DNA from: Roseimicrobium sp. ORNL1 | GTDB taxonomy: Bacteria; Verrucomicrobiota; Verrucomicrobiia; Verrucomicrobiales; Verrucomicrobiaceae | DNA: 64,000 nt | Direction: 5' to 3' | Assembly (NCBI RefSeq): GCF_011044495.1 | Contig: NZ_CP049143.1 | Span: 5,704,001 to 5,768,000 of the forward strand | Part shown: positions 16,329 through 25,157 of the stretch, in pieces | Layout: every line of letters starts with the position of its first letter | Position numbering within the stretch: the stretch's first letter is position 1 | Notes under the pieces: generated by a model | What the model was told of the DNA's origin: nothing | What the model saw: only the letters and a program-made list of their open reading frames with translations | Database searches by the model: none | Program-made: the position numbers and the translations under genes

Positions 16329-17999
16329 ATGTCTGCGAGCGAGATGACATCCTCCAGCACCGGCACCAACAACGCCGCGGAGAAACCCACCTGGGCCTCG
16401 TGGGTTCTCAATGTCCTCTTCTGTGGAGTCATCGCGCTTCCGCTCGTCGGCACCCTGTGGCGGAAATCGGATAACGACAACGAGATTGCGAAACTTGAGA
16501 ATCGCAATGCCACCACGCTGCCAGCAGTTCCAAAAACGTTTGCAGAGTGGAAGCAGTATCCACCCCTGGTGGAGGCGTTTGCCAATGATCACTTCACCTT
16601 CCGCGAGCAACTCCTGGATCAGCATCATGCGCTGAAGGCGAGTCTCGGCATCTCGCCCTCGCCCATGGTGGCCATCGGGAAAGACGGCTGGCACTTCCTC
16701 CGCCGGCCGGAGGAGTGGCACGATGTCACCGGTCGCCACCGGCTCTCCACTCTGGAAAAGGTACGCTGCCTGGCGTATCTCAATAAGCTCCACGACCGCC
16801 TCAAGGAACAAGGCATTCCCTTTCTCATCGTCCTTGCCCCGGACAAGTCCTCCATCTACACGGAGTACCTCCCGATTTCAGGTGTGCGCGGAACACGCAA
16901 GGAGCGGCTCAATGAGTTGCTGGCATTCCTTGAGGAAAACCACTGCAGGGCCAGCATTCTGGATTTGCGAGAACCTCTTCGCTCCCGGAGGCAGGAGGGC
17001 CAGCTCTTCCTGAAACACGACACCCACTGGAACTGCTTCGGCGGCGCGATTGGCACACAGAGCATCTTCCAGAGACTGCATGAACTGGGTGTGCCCGTGC
17101 CCCATCCATGGCCGCCAGTCTCGGCCAAAGATTTCGACTGGGTTCCTACGGTCTTGCGCTACGACTTGAGCCTGACCCCAGGCGATATGGAGCTGCTCCC
17201 CTCCCCGAAGCCGCAGCCAGGGAATGACTTCCAGAGGGAAGAGAATTCCGCCAGGCTGCGCTCCGTGTATCCGGAGATGGCGGAGTACTCAAAGTTTCGC
17301 ATCACGACACACAGCGACACCGGCAAAGGTCGCCTCCTGATGTTTCGTGACTCCTTCGGCGCGGCCCTCGTCGACTTGATGTCCCGTTACTTCGAGCACG
17401 CCGACTACGTCTGGCTGTGTCCTTCCGAAGAGCAACTCATGCATGGCGTGCAAGAGCTCAAGCCGACCGTGGTGGTCTGGGAGCTGGTGGAGAGAAACCT
17501 CCAGGTGTTGGGAGGCTCGGGACCAGGATATGAAGAGGGCACTCTTGTCCCGCAGTTCCTGCAGGAAGATATCTATACGCTGACGAAAAAGAAGCTGGAA
17601 AACCTGCGAGTGGCGGCGGGACACGCCACGCTGGAGCCCTATAAATCAGGCTTCGCCGTGAATCACCAGGGCGGCACACCTGAAATCCGCCTGGATCGAC
17701 TGCCCCCGCTACGCAAGGGCCTGAAAGCGTTCCAGTGCATCGTGAAGAGCCCCGATGCGTGCGTCTTCCAGCTTCGAGATTTTTCCGGGCTCTCGCTTGG
17801 TGAGGTTCCGCTGCTCCCGGGCAACAACGAAGTGGCCATGTTCCTCCCGTATGGAGACATCAAGGGGCCGCTCATCATCCGGTTGGGGAATGCACGAGGC
17901 GAGTACACCTTCAGACAACTCTCCATCCTGGGAGGGAAGGTAGGGGCGACTGCGACTGCGGCGGCATCAGAAGTGAAACCGGCGGCGGCGGGTGAGTGA
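16329..17999 (+). CDS. AlgJ/AlgX-like SGNH acetyltransferase
   Basis: This 556-residue protein has one N-terminal membrane anchor (VLNVLFCGVIALPLVGTLW) and a periplasmic SGNH-hydrolase-like domain. The family markers are GKDGWHF near residue 118, the D231-x-H233 pair in KHDTHWN and the nucleophile S342 in FRDSFGAAL, matching the Asp-His-Ser triad of AlgJ/AlgX. It should place the acetyl group delivered by the upstream MBOAT protein onto a polysaccharide. The C-terminal ~150 residues (from about 420) form a beta-rich region that could be carbohydrate-binding, ending in an Ala/Pro-rich tail. The 2-bp gap to the AlgI-like gene indicates translational coupling. Confidence 0.9.
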   Translation: MSASEMTSSSTGTNNAAEKPTWASWVLNVLFCGVIALPLVGTLWRKSDNDNEIAKLENRNATTLPAVPKTFAEWKQYPPLVEAFANDHFTFREQLLDQHHALKASLGISPSPMVAIGKDGWHFLRRPEEWHDVTGRHRLSTLEKVRCLAYLNKLHDRLKEQGIPFLIVLAPDKSSIYTEYLPISGVRGTRKERLNELLAFLEENHCRASILDLREPLRSRRQEGQLFLKHDTHWNCFGGAIGTQSIFQRLHELGVPVPHPWPPVSAKDFDWVPTVLRYDLSLTPGDMELLPSPKPQPGNDFQREENSARLRSVYPEMAEYSKFRITTHSDTGKGRLLMFRDSFGAALVDLMSRYFEHADYVWLCPSEEQLMHGVQELKPTVVVWELVERNLQVLGGSGPGYEEGTLVPQFLQEDIYTLTKKKLENLRVAAGHATLEPYKSGFAVNHQGGTPEIRLDRLPPLRKGLKAFQCIVKSPDACVFQLRDFSGLSLGEVPLLPGNNEVAMFLPYGDIKGPLIIRLGNARGEYTFRQLSILGGKVGATATAAASEVKPAAAGE

Positions 18000-18101
18000 G
18001 TCCGGGGCAGCGGGATGCTTATTGTTTCGCGACGAGGATGCGCTTCGTGTCGTTGCTTAACCATAAGATGGCATCGCATACGGCCACGATTCTTGGTCAT
18101 T

Positions 18102-18358
18102 CCTACGCCGAAGGCGTTGCACATGCATAGCCCAGGGTCAGCCCGCGAAGCGGGCGCCACCCTGGGATGACACGATGATGCATGAACGCCGAAGGTGTTC
18201 CACAAAGACGGTCAAACGGTACGCCCTGTTCTCCCGGCCTTTGCTGGCTGCTTGTGGAACACCTTCGGCGTTCGATGGGTTTCTGACGTCTACCCAAGGT
18301 GGCGCTTGCTTCGCAAGCTGACCTTGGGCTGGACAATGTGCAACGCCTACGGCGTAAA
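18102..18358. repeat. Nested palindromic repeat region
   Basis: Two imperfect ~68-bp arms (18102-18170 and 18291-18358) are inverted copies; both carry GCGTTGCACA and a GCGCCACC motif inside a hairpin. Between them lies a second, perfect 22-bp inverted pair, GAACGCCGAAGGTGTTCC... at 18184-18205 and its complement at 18252-18273. This fills the gene-free stretch 18000-18390, where no gene is seen. Confidence 0.9.
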
Positions 18359-18390
18359 AGCCCCCATCGTCACGCCTCTCACATGCCCCC

Positions 18391-18990
18391 TCACTCCACC
18401 CCAGGCGGCGGCGGGTCGGGCTTCACACGGCGGTGGGTGAGCATGAGCATCACGTCCCATAACATATAGGACAACGCATAACCCACGGGCGCGATAAGGA
18501 GCCCCAGCAACACGCCGCCCGCATAGAGGGAGGCTATCCACGGCTTGAAATGCGCCAGGATTTCCCGGTAGCGGGTGTAGTCGCTCGTGATTCGCCGCAG
18601 CATCTCCTTCAGGTCATGCCAGTCGAGCGGCGGTGGATTCCCCAGATGGAGCGTGGTGATGAACCAGTTCCCAAACTCAATCTCCCACCAGGCGACGGGC
18701 GGCATGGTCACTGGGTTCGTCACCCAGGTGACCAGCATGGCGATGGGGATATTCACCCGCAGGAGGGCGGCGAGGGCGAAGGCGATGCCCATCTGCCCAG
18801 GCAGCACCAGCATCATGGCAAAGGCCCCCACGGCAATGCCGCCGGCGAAGGTGTGCCGCGTGGGCTTCCACACCGTCTTGTCCAGAAAGTGCCGCGCGAA
18901 CCAGCGGCGGAAGCGATTCTGCTTGAGCACGCGCGGATGCCGGAATTTCCGGTACATCGCGAGAACAAATTTACGGTAGCGCTTATGCAT
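18391..18990 (-). CDS. DUF2062 domain membrane protein
   Basis: This encodes 199 residues from the ATG at 18990; a GTG at 19005 is also in frame. The N-terminus is highly basic (HKRYRKFVLAMYRKFRHPR) and is followed by membrane segments typical of DUF2062: the glycine-rich GGIAVGAFAMMLVLPGQMG, then AFALAALLRVNIPIAMLVTW, the signature TNPVTMPPVAWWEIE, and a C-terminal pair (YAGGVLLGLLIAPVGYAL). The family is common and its function undefined, though it is often near glycan or lipid genes. The C-terminus is proline-rich (KPDPPPPG). It is divergent from the P-II gene. Confidence 0.9.
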   Translation of the reverse strand: MHKRYRKFVLAMYRKFRHPRVLKQNRFRRWFARHFLDKTVWKPTRHTFAGGIAVGAFAMMLVLPGQMGIAFALAALLRVNIPIAMLVTWVTNPVTMPPVAWWEIEFGNWFITTLHLGNPPPLDWHDLKEMLRRITSDYTRYREILAHFKPWIASLYAGGVLLGLLIAPVGYALSYMLWDVMLMLTHRRVKPDPPPPGVE

Positions 18991-19089
18991 GCGGTCGGCG
19001 GGCACGAAATAAAGCTGCCCGCGGGATCAAGGATTCTTTTATCTTGCCACTGGAGGCCGCAGCCGCTTTAAGCAGTGAAACGGAATTGA

Positions 19090-19449
<360 letters not shown>

Positions 19450-19556
19450 GCGTGAGCGGGCCAGCCGGGTGCTGGAGTGGAAATTCGGGAACGTCATGCG
19501 TAAAAATCTACGGCGGACCTGCGCTGTGTGCCAACAACGCAGTCGCGGGATGTCGA

Positions 19557-20342
19557 TCAGTTGTTAAACCAAACGAGCAGCACCACGCCAAGGATGAAAC
19601 GGTAAATGGCGAAACCGTTGAAGTTGTGATTCTGCACGAACCGCAGAAGCCACTTCACCACGATGAAGGCGGAGACGGCCGCCGCCACAAAGCCCAGGGT
19701 GAGGTCCAGCGCACCCGCGCCGTGGAGCTCGCCATCCTTCCAGGCATCGAGGAGCTTGTACCCCCCGGCCGCAGTCAGGGTGATCATGCCCAGGATGAAG
19801 GAGAACTCCGCCGCGGCAGGCCGGGCCAGGCCGAGCGCCAGTGCCGCCATGATGGTGGCCCCGGAACGTGAGGTGCCTGGGAAGACAGCGGCGAGGAGTT
19901 GGGCCAGACCACACACGATGGCGATGGTCCAGGTGACGGAGGGATTGCCCTGGGGCGACTTCCTCCAGAACTCAATCCCCCAGATGACAAAGGCGCCAAT
20001 CAGCGTGGCCCAAGCGACCGGGCCCACGGTATCCGGCAGCTCGAAGTTCAGCTTGTCCAGAATCACCCCGCCCACACCCGTGATGAAGAAGGCGAGCATG
20101 AGCTTCAGCAGATAGTCGCGGGACTCCGGCTTCTGCCAGCCGATGAGCAGGCCCATGAGCTTGTTCCAGAAGATGGGCAGCAGCGCCAGCGCCGCCCCCA
20201 CCTGGATGAAGACGGTGAACCAGTCCGGACGGTGGCCCAGCCACTTCTCAGCGATGAGGAGGTGGCCCGTGGAGGAGACGGGGATGAACTCGGTGAGGCC
20301 CTCGATGAGGCCCAGCAGGATGGCAGTGAGCCAGTCAGGCAT
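19557..20342 (-). CDS. uppP: Undecaprenyl-diphosphate phosphatase
   Basis: UppP (BacA) dephosphorylates undecaprenyl pyrophosphate at the inner membrane, recycling the lipid carrier for peptidoglycan and O-antigen-type polymers. From the ATG at 20342 the protein has 261 residues, the usual size, with eight or so hydrophobic segments. It contains both catalytic signatures: GLTEFIPVSSTGHLL near residue 16 and PGTSRSGATIMAAL near residue 160. The frame extends 13 codons further upstream, but family members begin at MPDWLTAILLGLIEG. It is convergent with the P-II gene and divergent from an M23 peptidase gene, a neighbour with a related cell-wall role. Confidence 0.96.
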   Translation of the reverse strand: MPDWLTAILLGLIEGLTEFIPVSSTGHLLIAEKWLGHRPDWFTVFIQVGAALALLPIFWNKLMGLLIGWQKPESRDYLLKLMLAFFITGVGGVILDKLNFELPDTVGPVAWATLIGAFVIWGIEFWRKSPQGNPSVTWTIAIVCGLAQLLAAVFPGTSRSGATIMAALALGLARPAAAEFSFILGMITLTAAGGYKLLDAWKDGELHGAGALDLTLGFVAAAVSAFIVVKWLLRFVQNHNFNGFAIYRFILGVVLLVWFNN

Positions 20343-20545
20343 GCAGAAGTGGGGGTGGGGGTTCGAGCTTGGCGCGCGCACCTTGGCGGCGGTCCGGGGG
20401 CACGCAACTCCTATCCGGGGATTTCATGGCGCGCATTTTGAGAAACTTGCCGTGGCATTTCCTAAAGCTCTGTCTAGGGTAGCGGTCCGCGGGATGGCGG
20501 CCATGTTGTTTCAACGCGGCCTCACCTCCCGCTGTCGCACGCCGA

Positions 20546-21568
20546 ATGCCCCGTCGCTTTTCCAGACCCTCCCCTGCCCTTCCCCGCCTCGCCCTGTACC
20601 TCCAGGTAGCGCTGGTGGCTTGCCTGTGGTGGAGCACCACGAGTACGGGATTGGCCTTCAACACCATCCGCTGCCAGCTCGCGGACGGCTTCGACTTTCC
20701 TGTGGGCAAGCCCGAGGGCGACGGCTACTACAAGGCTCGCGGCTTCTGGCCCAATGGCCACCTCGGTGAGGACTGGAATGGCAGCGGCGGCGGCGACAGC
20801 GATCTGGGCGACCCCATCTACTGCATCGGCCGCGGCGTCGTGGTCCTCTCGGAGGACGTGCGCGTCGGCTGGGGAAATGTGGTGATCATCCGGCATGCCT
20901 ACCGTGAGATCACCGGGAAGATTGAGATGGTGGACTCCCTCTACGGCCACCTCCAGCAGCGGAATCTGAAGGTGGGTCAGGTGGTGGAGCGCGGAACGCT
21001 CGTGGGCCTCATGGGCGGGAACAACGGGATGTACCCTGTCCATTTGCACCTCGAGGTGCGGAAGAATCTCGCCATCGGCATGAACCGCAGCCGGTTCGCC
21101 CGCGACTACTCGAACTACCACAGCCCCACCGCCTTCATCAATGCGCATCGCCGCCTCGCGGTGGACCTGCGGAAGTATGATGTCCCCATCGACACCTTCG
21201 CGCCCTATGGTGGCGAGCTGAGCGATGCCCAGGAGTTGGTGTCCCGCGCCACCTCCCCCTCCACCTACACGCACAAGTCTCCCTCCGCACGGGCCTCCCT
21301 GCCGGACTCCAGCGGCGTCATTCGCACCGGGCGCGGCCTGCGCATCCCGGTCGTGGGTGGAACGGCGAGGCCGACGGTCACGACTCCCACCACCCCGCCC
21401 TCGTCCGCACCGGCACCCAGTGGCACAGGCACGCCGACTCCAGGTGGCACCCCCGCACCTGCACCCGCTCCGGGTAGCAGCGCGGACAAGACCAGCGACT
21501 TCTGGACCCGCCTGAAAGGCAAGCTCAAGGATGGCCAGGTGACGCCGGGTATTGAGGAGAAGAAGTAG
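20546..21568 (+). CDS. Secreted M23-family (LytM) peptidase
   Basis: This 340-residue exported protein has a signal peptide (LALYLQVALVACLWWSTTS) and one M23 zinc-peptidase domain. Zinc ligands are seen in HLGEDWNG (H and D, near residue 72) and in the late HLHLEVRKN motif; the GHL box (YGHLQQRNLKVGQVV) is also present. The domain would cut peptidoglycan cross-links or stem peptides, or serve as a catalytic adaptor. A long linker rich in Pro, Thr and Gly (about residues 260-310) precedes a short charged tail. All metal ligands appear intact, so activity is likely. It is divergent from uppP. Confidence 0.92.
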   Translation: MPRRFSRPSPALPRLALYLQVALVACLWWSTTSTGLAFNTIRCQLADGFDFPVGKPEGDGYYKARGFWPNGHLGEDWNGSGGGDSDLGDPIYCIGRGVVVLSEDVRVGWGNVVIIRHAYREITGKIEMVDSLYGHLQQRNLKVGQVVERGTLVGLMGGNNGMYPVHLHLEVRKNLAIGMNRSRFARDYSNYHSPTAFINAHRRLAVDLRKYDVPIDTFAPYGGELSDAQELVSRATSPSTYTHKSPSARASLPDSSGVIRTGRGLRIPVVGGTARPTVTTPTTPPSSAPAPSGTGTPTPGGTPAPAPAPGSSADKTSDFWTRLKGKLKDGQVTPGIEEKK

Positions 21569-21611
21569 GAAGCTTCAAAGGAAGAGGCTCCGCTCCCCAT
21601 TTGCCAACCGC

Positions 21612-21748
21612 CGGGACTTGGCAAGTCCCGCTCCTTGAACAGGGGCACTTCACGTTTCATAGCAAGGTAACGCCTGCCTTGCTGCATGTTCGCAGCCGAG
21701 CATGTCGCGGCACGACAGTTCAAGGAGCGGCACTAGCCTAGTGCCGTC
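21612..21748. repeat. Palindromic element (GGGACTTGGCAAGTCCC / CGGCACTAGCCTAGTGCCG)
   Basis: Two small hairpins, GGGACTTGGCAAGTCCC and CGGCACTAGCCTAGTGCCG, flank the inverted pair GCTCCTTGAAC (21630-21640) and GTTCAAGGAGC (21718-21728). The same element in a different arrangement occurs at 46040-46344, where it sits inside a decamer-type element. Confidence 0.85.
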
Positions 21749-21855
21749 ATTGCAGGTGAACTCGCAGATGCGGGAGAAGCCTTCCGCTCCAGCCACCACA
21801 TTGCCAAATTCCGCATTGCCTCTGGCAAACCGCTGCGCACCTGCAAATTTAGCGA

Positions 21856-22125
21856 ATGGGACTGGAATACAAAATCGAGACGTATGATGCGGCTCGCACA
21901 GGGTGGCGGGATGTCCTCAGAAAACGGCCCGATTTCCTCTTCGAGGAGGACGGATTCTGCCATTGGGGCCCGGCCCGTGAACAGCCTCTCATCTCTATAA
22001 AAGAGGAAGTGGATCACCTCTACCTGTGCCAGCACGTCGCGTCCCCAGAGAGCGACGCCCTGTTGGGCTCGCTCATCCGGCGTCTGCTTTCACTCAACGA
22101 TCACGTGGTAATCTCTGAGTTGTAG
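21856..22125 (+). CDS. Small conserved-looking hypothetical protein
   Basis: This encodes 89 residues, acidic and soluble, with no signal peptide or membrane segment. It begins MGLEYKIETYDAARTGWRDV and contains a W/H-rich turn (DGFCHWGPAREQPLISIKEE) followed by a helical C-terminus. I do not recognise the family; the composition and balanced codon use look like a real protein. It ends 20 bp before the convergent rimO gene. Confidence 0.55.
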   Translation: MGLEYKIETYDAARTGWRDVLRKRPDFLFEEDGFCHWGPAREQPLISIKEEVDHLYLCQHVASPESDALLGSLIRRLLSLNDHVVISEL

Positions 22126-22144
22126 GTAAAAAGGATCCGTCGCC

Positions 22145-23518
22145 CTACCGCTTCGCCACCAGGTCGTATCCACGCCAGTCCTGAATGGTGACATCCGCGA
22201 ACTCGCCCACAGGCAGGTCCGCATCCACGAACACGGTGCCGTCAATATCCGGAGCATCCATGTAAGTGCGGCCCTCGCCGGGCTTCTCCACGAGCACGCG
22301 GACGGTCTTGCCCACCATGCTGGCGTTGAACTCTTCCGCACGATGCTGCAGGGCGCGCATCGCTTCATTCCAGCGACGCTGACGCGTGCTGTGGTGGATG
22401 TGCCCTTCCATCTTGTAGGCACGGGTGCCTTCCTCCTTGGAGTAATTGAAGACGCCGGCGCGCTCGAACTTGGATTCGTCGATGAACTGGACGAGCTCTT
22501 CGAAATCCGCCTCCGTCTCGCCGGGGAAACCGACGATGAAGGTGGTGCGAATCGCCAGTCCGGGAATGCCCGCACGCATGCGCTTCACGAGGTCACGGAT
22601 GTAGTTTCCATCCGTCTCGCGCTTCATGAGCGTCAGCATGTTGTCGCTGATGTGCTGCAGCGGGATGTCGATGTAACGTGCCACCTTCGGGCTTTCGGCC
22701 ACGGCCTTGATGAGTTCATCACTCCAGTGCGCGGGGTGCGTGTAGAGCAGGCGAATCCAGAAGTCACCTTCGATGGTGTTCAGCTCACGGATGAGTGTGG
22801 CAAGGCTCTCGCCACGGGTGCTGTCCACGCCGCTGCGGGGGTTTGGGCGCTGGCCCTCCCACTTGTCCATGCCGAAGTAGGTCGTGTCCTGGGAGATGAG
22901 GTTGATTTCCTTCACCCCGCTTTTCACCAGGGCCTGCACTTCCTTCACCACGCTCTCCTGCGTGCGGCTGCGGTGGCGGCCACGGATTTTCGGGATGATG
23001 CAGAAGCTGCACGGGTGATTGCAGCCCTCGGCAATCTTCACATACGCGGAGTGCTTCGGCGTGAGGCGGAAGCGGGGCGTGTCGTAATCCGGAATCCACT
23101 GCGGCTTTTCCGTCACATGGTTCTCAGGCGCCTCGTCCTCCGTGCGCTTCTTGCCCATGAGACCCTCGATGACCGGGGCCACCTTCGTGAGCTGGTCCAG
23201 GCCGATGAAGGCATCCACCTCAGGCATGAGGTTCGGCAGCTCTTGGGAGAAGCGCTGGGCCATGCAACCGGCCACGATGATCTTCTGCTTCGCGCGCTTC
23301 TTGCCCCCGTCCGCACGGCCATCCACGGCCTCGTGCACGCTGGCGATGCTCTCCTTCTTCGCCATGTCGATGAAGGAGCAGGTATTGATGATGAGCACAT
23401 CGGCAAGATCGGGCTCCGGAGTCATGGCCATGCCCGCCTGCTGGAGGTGGCCAATCATGATTTCCGAATCAATGAGGTTCTTGGCACAGCCAAGGGAGAC
23501 GAGTCCGACTTTGATCAT
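22145..23518 (-). CDS. rimO: Ribosomal protein S12 methylthiotransferase RimO
   Basis: RimO is a radical-SAM enzyme that adds a methylthio group to the conserved aspartate of ribosomal protein S12. The 457 residues show an N-terminal UPF0004 domain (MIKVGLVSLGCAKNLIDSE with a cluster-binding cysteine, plus NTCSFI and VAGCMAQRF), the radical-SAM motif C166-x3-C170-x2-C173 in GCNHPCSFCIIP, and a C-terminal TRAM domain (about 390-457). LVSLGCAKNLIDSE and the short length place it in RimO rather than MiaB. Both [4Fe-4S] ligand sets are complete. Confidence 0.96.
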   Translation of the reverse strand: MIKVGLVSLGCAKNLIDSEIMIGHLQQAGMAMTPEPDLADVLIINTCSFIDMAKKESIASVHEAVDGRADGGKKRAKQKIIVAGCMAQRFSQELPNLMPEVDAFIGLDQLTKVAPVIEGLMGKKRTEDEAPENHVTEKPQWIPDYDTPRFRLTPKHSAYVKIAEGCNHPCSFCIIPKIRGRHRSRTQESVVKEVQALVKSGVKEINLISQDTTYFGMDKWEGQRPNPRSGVDSTRGESLATLIRELNTIEGDFWIRLLYTHPAHWSDELIKAVAESPKVARYIDIPLQHISDNMLTLMKRETDGNYIRDLVKRMRAGIPGLAIRTTFIVGFPGETEADFEELVQFIDESKFERAGVFNYSKEEGTRAYKMEGHIHHSTRQRRWNEAMRALQHRAEEFNASMVGKTVRVLVEKPGEGRTYMDAPDIDGTVFVDADLPVGEFADVTIQDWRGYDLVAKR

Positions 23519-23570
23519 GGGGGGCGGAGTCTAGCACGAATCCCGGAATGGGAAAGCAATTCGTCATTAG

Positions 23571-23695
23571 GGAGGTTAGGCGTCCCGCCTGACAGCGGGC
23601 GTTAGGCCTCCGGCCTGACCGTCATTCTGTATTTCAATGTGATTTGGTCAGGCCAGAGGCCCAACCACCTCCGTCAGGCGGGACGCCTAACCTCC
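23571..23695. repeat. Inverted pair of REP-like repeats
   Basis: Two copies of the GTCAGGC family face each other, GGAGGTTAGGCGTCCCGCCT... at 23571-23619 and the opposite orientation at 23648-23695, separated by 28 bp. The whole can fold as one long stem-loop between the rimO start and the first paralogue gene. Confidence 0.9.
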
Positions 23696-23765
23696 TTGCT
23701 ACGAACGATGACGAAAGAAATCTCGACGCCGCAGGTCGCTTCAGCAAAAAATCGGCCTCCCCCCA

Positions 23766-25157
23766 ATGCACGAAACCTCCACGACCCCTGACAACCTTCC
23801 AAAGCCACGCCGCCGCCCGTGGCTCATCGTATCCGGTTGCATCGTCGTCGCAGTCGTCGTGCTGCTGATGCTGGTGGTGCTGCCCGTAGTGGTGTTCCGG
23901 CAGATGGCCTTCCGTGACGATCCGCGGCCCGATGACTCACGCATGACTCCCCAATGGTCGGAAAGGGATCCCGCGACCAACCCCTTGATTCTCTTCTGCC
24001 ATGCAATCCCCCAAACGCCAGCCAGGAAGCAGTCCCTCCTGCCAAAGGAGGTGAAGAACCTGGAGGCCGTAACGATGGCACGCGCGAAGGAGTTTCTCGC
24101 AGAGCAATCCGCCACCCTCGCTGCCTTTGACCAGCTCCGGCAGACCGACTCCACCACATGGCTCTGGCCGGATGGAAAGGCCATCGTCGACCCCAACTAT
24201 TCCGTGGGCTATCTGGGAGACTGCCAGGGCGCCATGCAAGTAGTACTGCTGAAAGCGAAGGTACTGGCTCGGGAGGGAAAATGGGATGAAGCGATGCGGC
24301 TCAGCCTGGACATCGCCAGGGTGGGACTAGGCATGCAACACGCGGAGAGTGCCCCCATACCTCTGCTGGTGGGTATTAGCTTTCAAACGCTGGGGGAAAA
24401 TCAGTATCTCGCCCTTGCCACCTCTGACGGGGTGACACGTGCGCAACTCCTGCACGCGCTGCAAGAGCTCTCCGCCATGGAAGGTCCGCGTCGTGAGGAT
24501 CTGAAATTCTCCCTGCAGACAGACTACCAGTTCTTCCTGCATTGTCTCGAACTCGTTCACCAGGGGAAAGGCTCCACCGGCACCACGGGAATTCCACCAC
24601 GAGCGCCCAAGTTTCTCCTCAAGCGCCATCGTACCATGAACATGCGCTTGAAGCAGGACCTCCCGATCATCGAGGGACTCGACCAGGGATGGCGGGAGGG
24701 ATTTGCCGCAGCCGTCCGTGCCGAGGAAGCCTATGACGAAATCACGGCGAACAAAGGCTCGATCAGCTTCTTTCTGGATTCCAATTTCGTGGGCAAAACC
24801 ATCTACATCTTGACCGCATCGACGCCGGTGACACTCACCCAGGGCATGATGAATAACGTCGTCAGCCGGGAACAGCGCAAGGTGCTCCTTGCCCTCCGCC
24901 TCCACGAGTTGGACCATGGCCACCTTCCCCCATCCCTGGAAGCACTCGTGCCGGCATACCTGCCCGCTGTGCCTGAGGACATCTATACCGGCAAGCCCAT
25001 GCTCTGGAATGCCAGGGACAAGGTGGTCTATTCCACCGGAGGAAATGGCATCGACGATGGAGGAAAAATCGACAAAGAACAACCTCGCAAAGGGCTCGAT
25101 TTTGGCATGGCATACCCCTGGAAAACTACGCCCCCAACCTCGCCTCCGCATGAGTGA
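23766..25157 (+). CDS. Tandem paralogue 1 (type A), membrane-anchored protein of unknown function
   Basis: This encodes 463 residues and is the first of five related genes. A short cytoplasmic stretch (KPRRRPWL) precedes one membrane segment (residues 20-45), then DDPRPDDSRMTPQW and NPLILF, a motif set shared by all five. The large C-terminal part is alpha-helical. It ends with the type A module: LRLHELDHGHLPPSLEALVP, AYLPAVPEDIYTGKPMLWNA and a GNGIDDGGKID turn. That last module resembles the end of some planctomycete/verrucomicrobial pilin-like or secreted proteins, but no enzyme motif is visible. The stop overlaps the start of paralogue 2 by 8 bp, so the two are co-translated. Confidence 0.8.
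   Translation: MHETSTTPDNLPKPRRRPWLIVSGCIVVAVVVLLMLVVLPVVVFRQMAFRDDPRPDDSRMTPQWSERDPATNPLILFCHAIPQTPARKQSLLPKEVKNLEAVTMARAKEFLAEQSATLAAFDQLRQTDSTTWLWPDGKAIVDPNYSVGYLGDCQGAMQVVLLKAKVLAREGKWDEAMRLSLDIARVGLGMQHAESAPIPLLVGISFQTLGENQYLALATSDGVTRAQLLHALQELSAMEGPRREDLKFSLQTDYQFFLHCLELVHQGKGSTGTTGIPPRAPKFLLKRHRTMNMRLKQDLPIIEGLDQGWREGFAAAVRAEEAYDEITANKGSISFFLDSNFVGKTIYILTASTPVTLTQGMMNNVVSREQRKVLLALRLHELDHGHLPPSLEALVPAYLPAVPEDIYTGKPMLWNARDKVVYSTGGNGIDDGGKIDKEQPRKGLDFGMAYPWKTTPPTSPPHE

Noticed and set aside
22343-23605. 420-codon plus-strand frame opposite rimO
   Set aside because: It overlaps the whole of rimO, which has complete radical-SAM and TRAM motifs. The translated product is His/Leu/Arg-rich with no domain.
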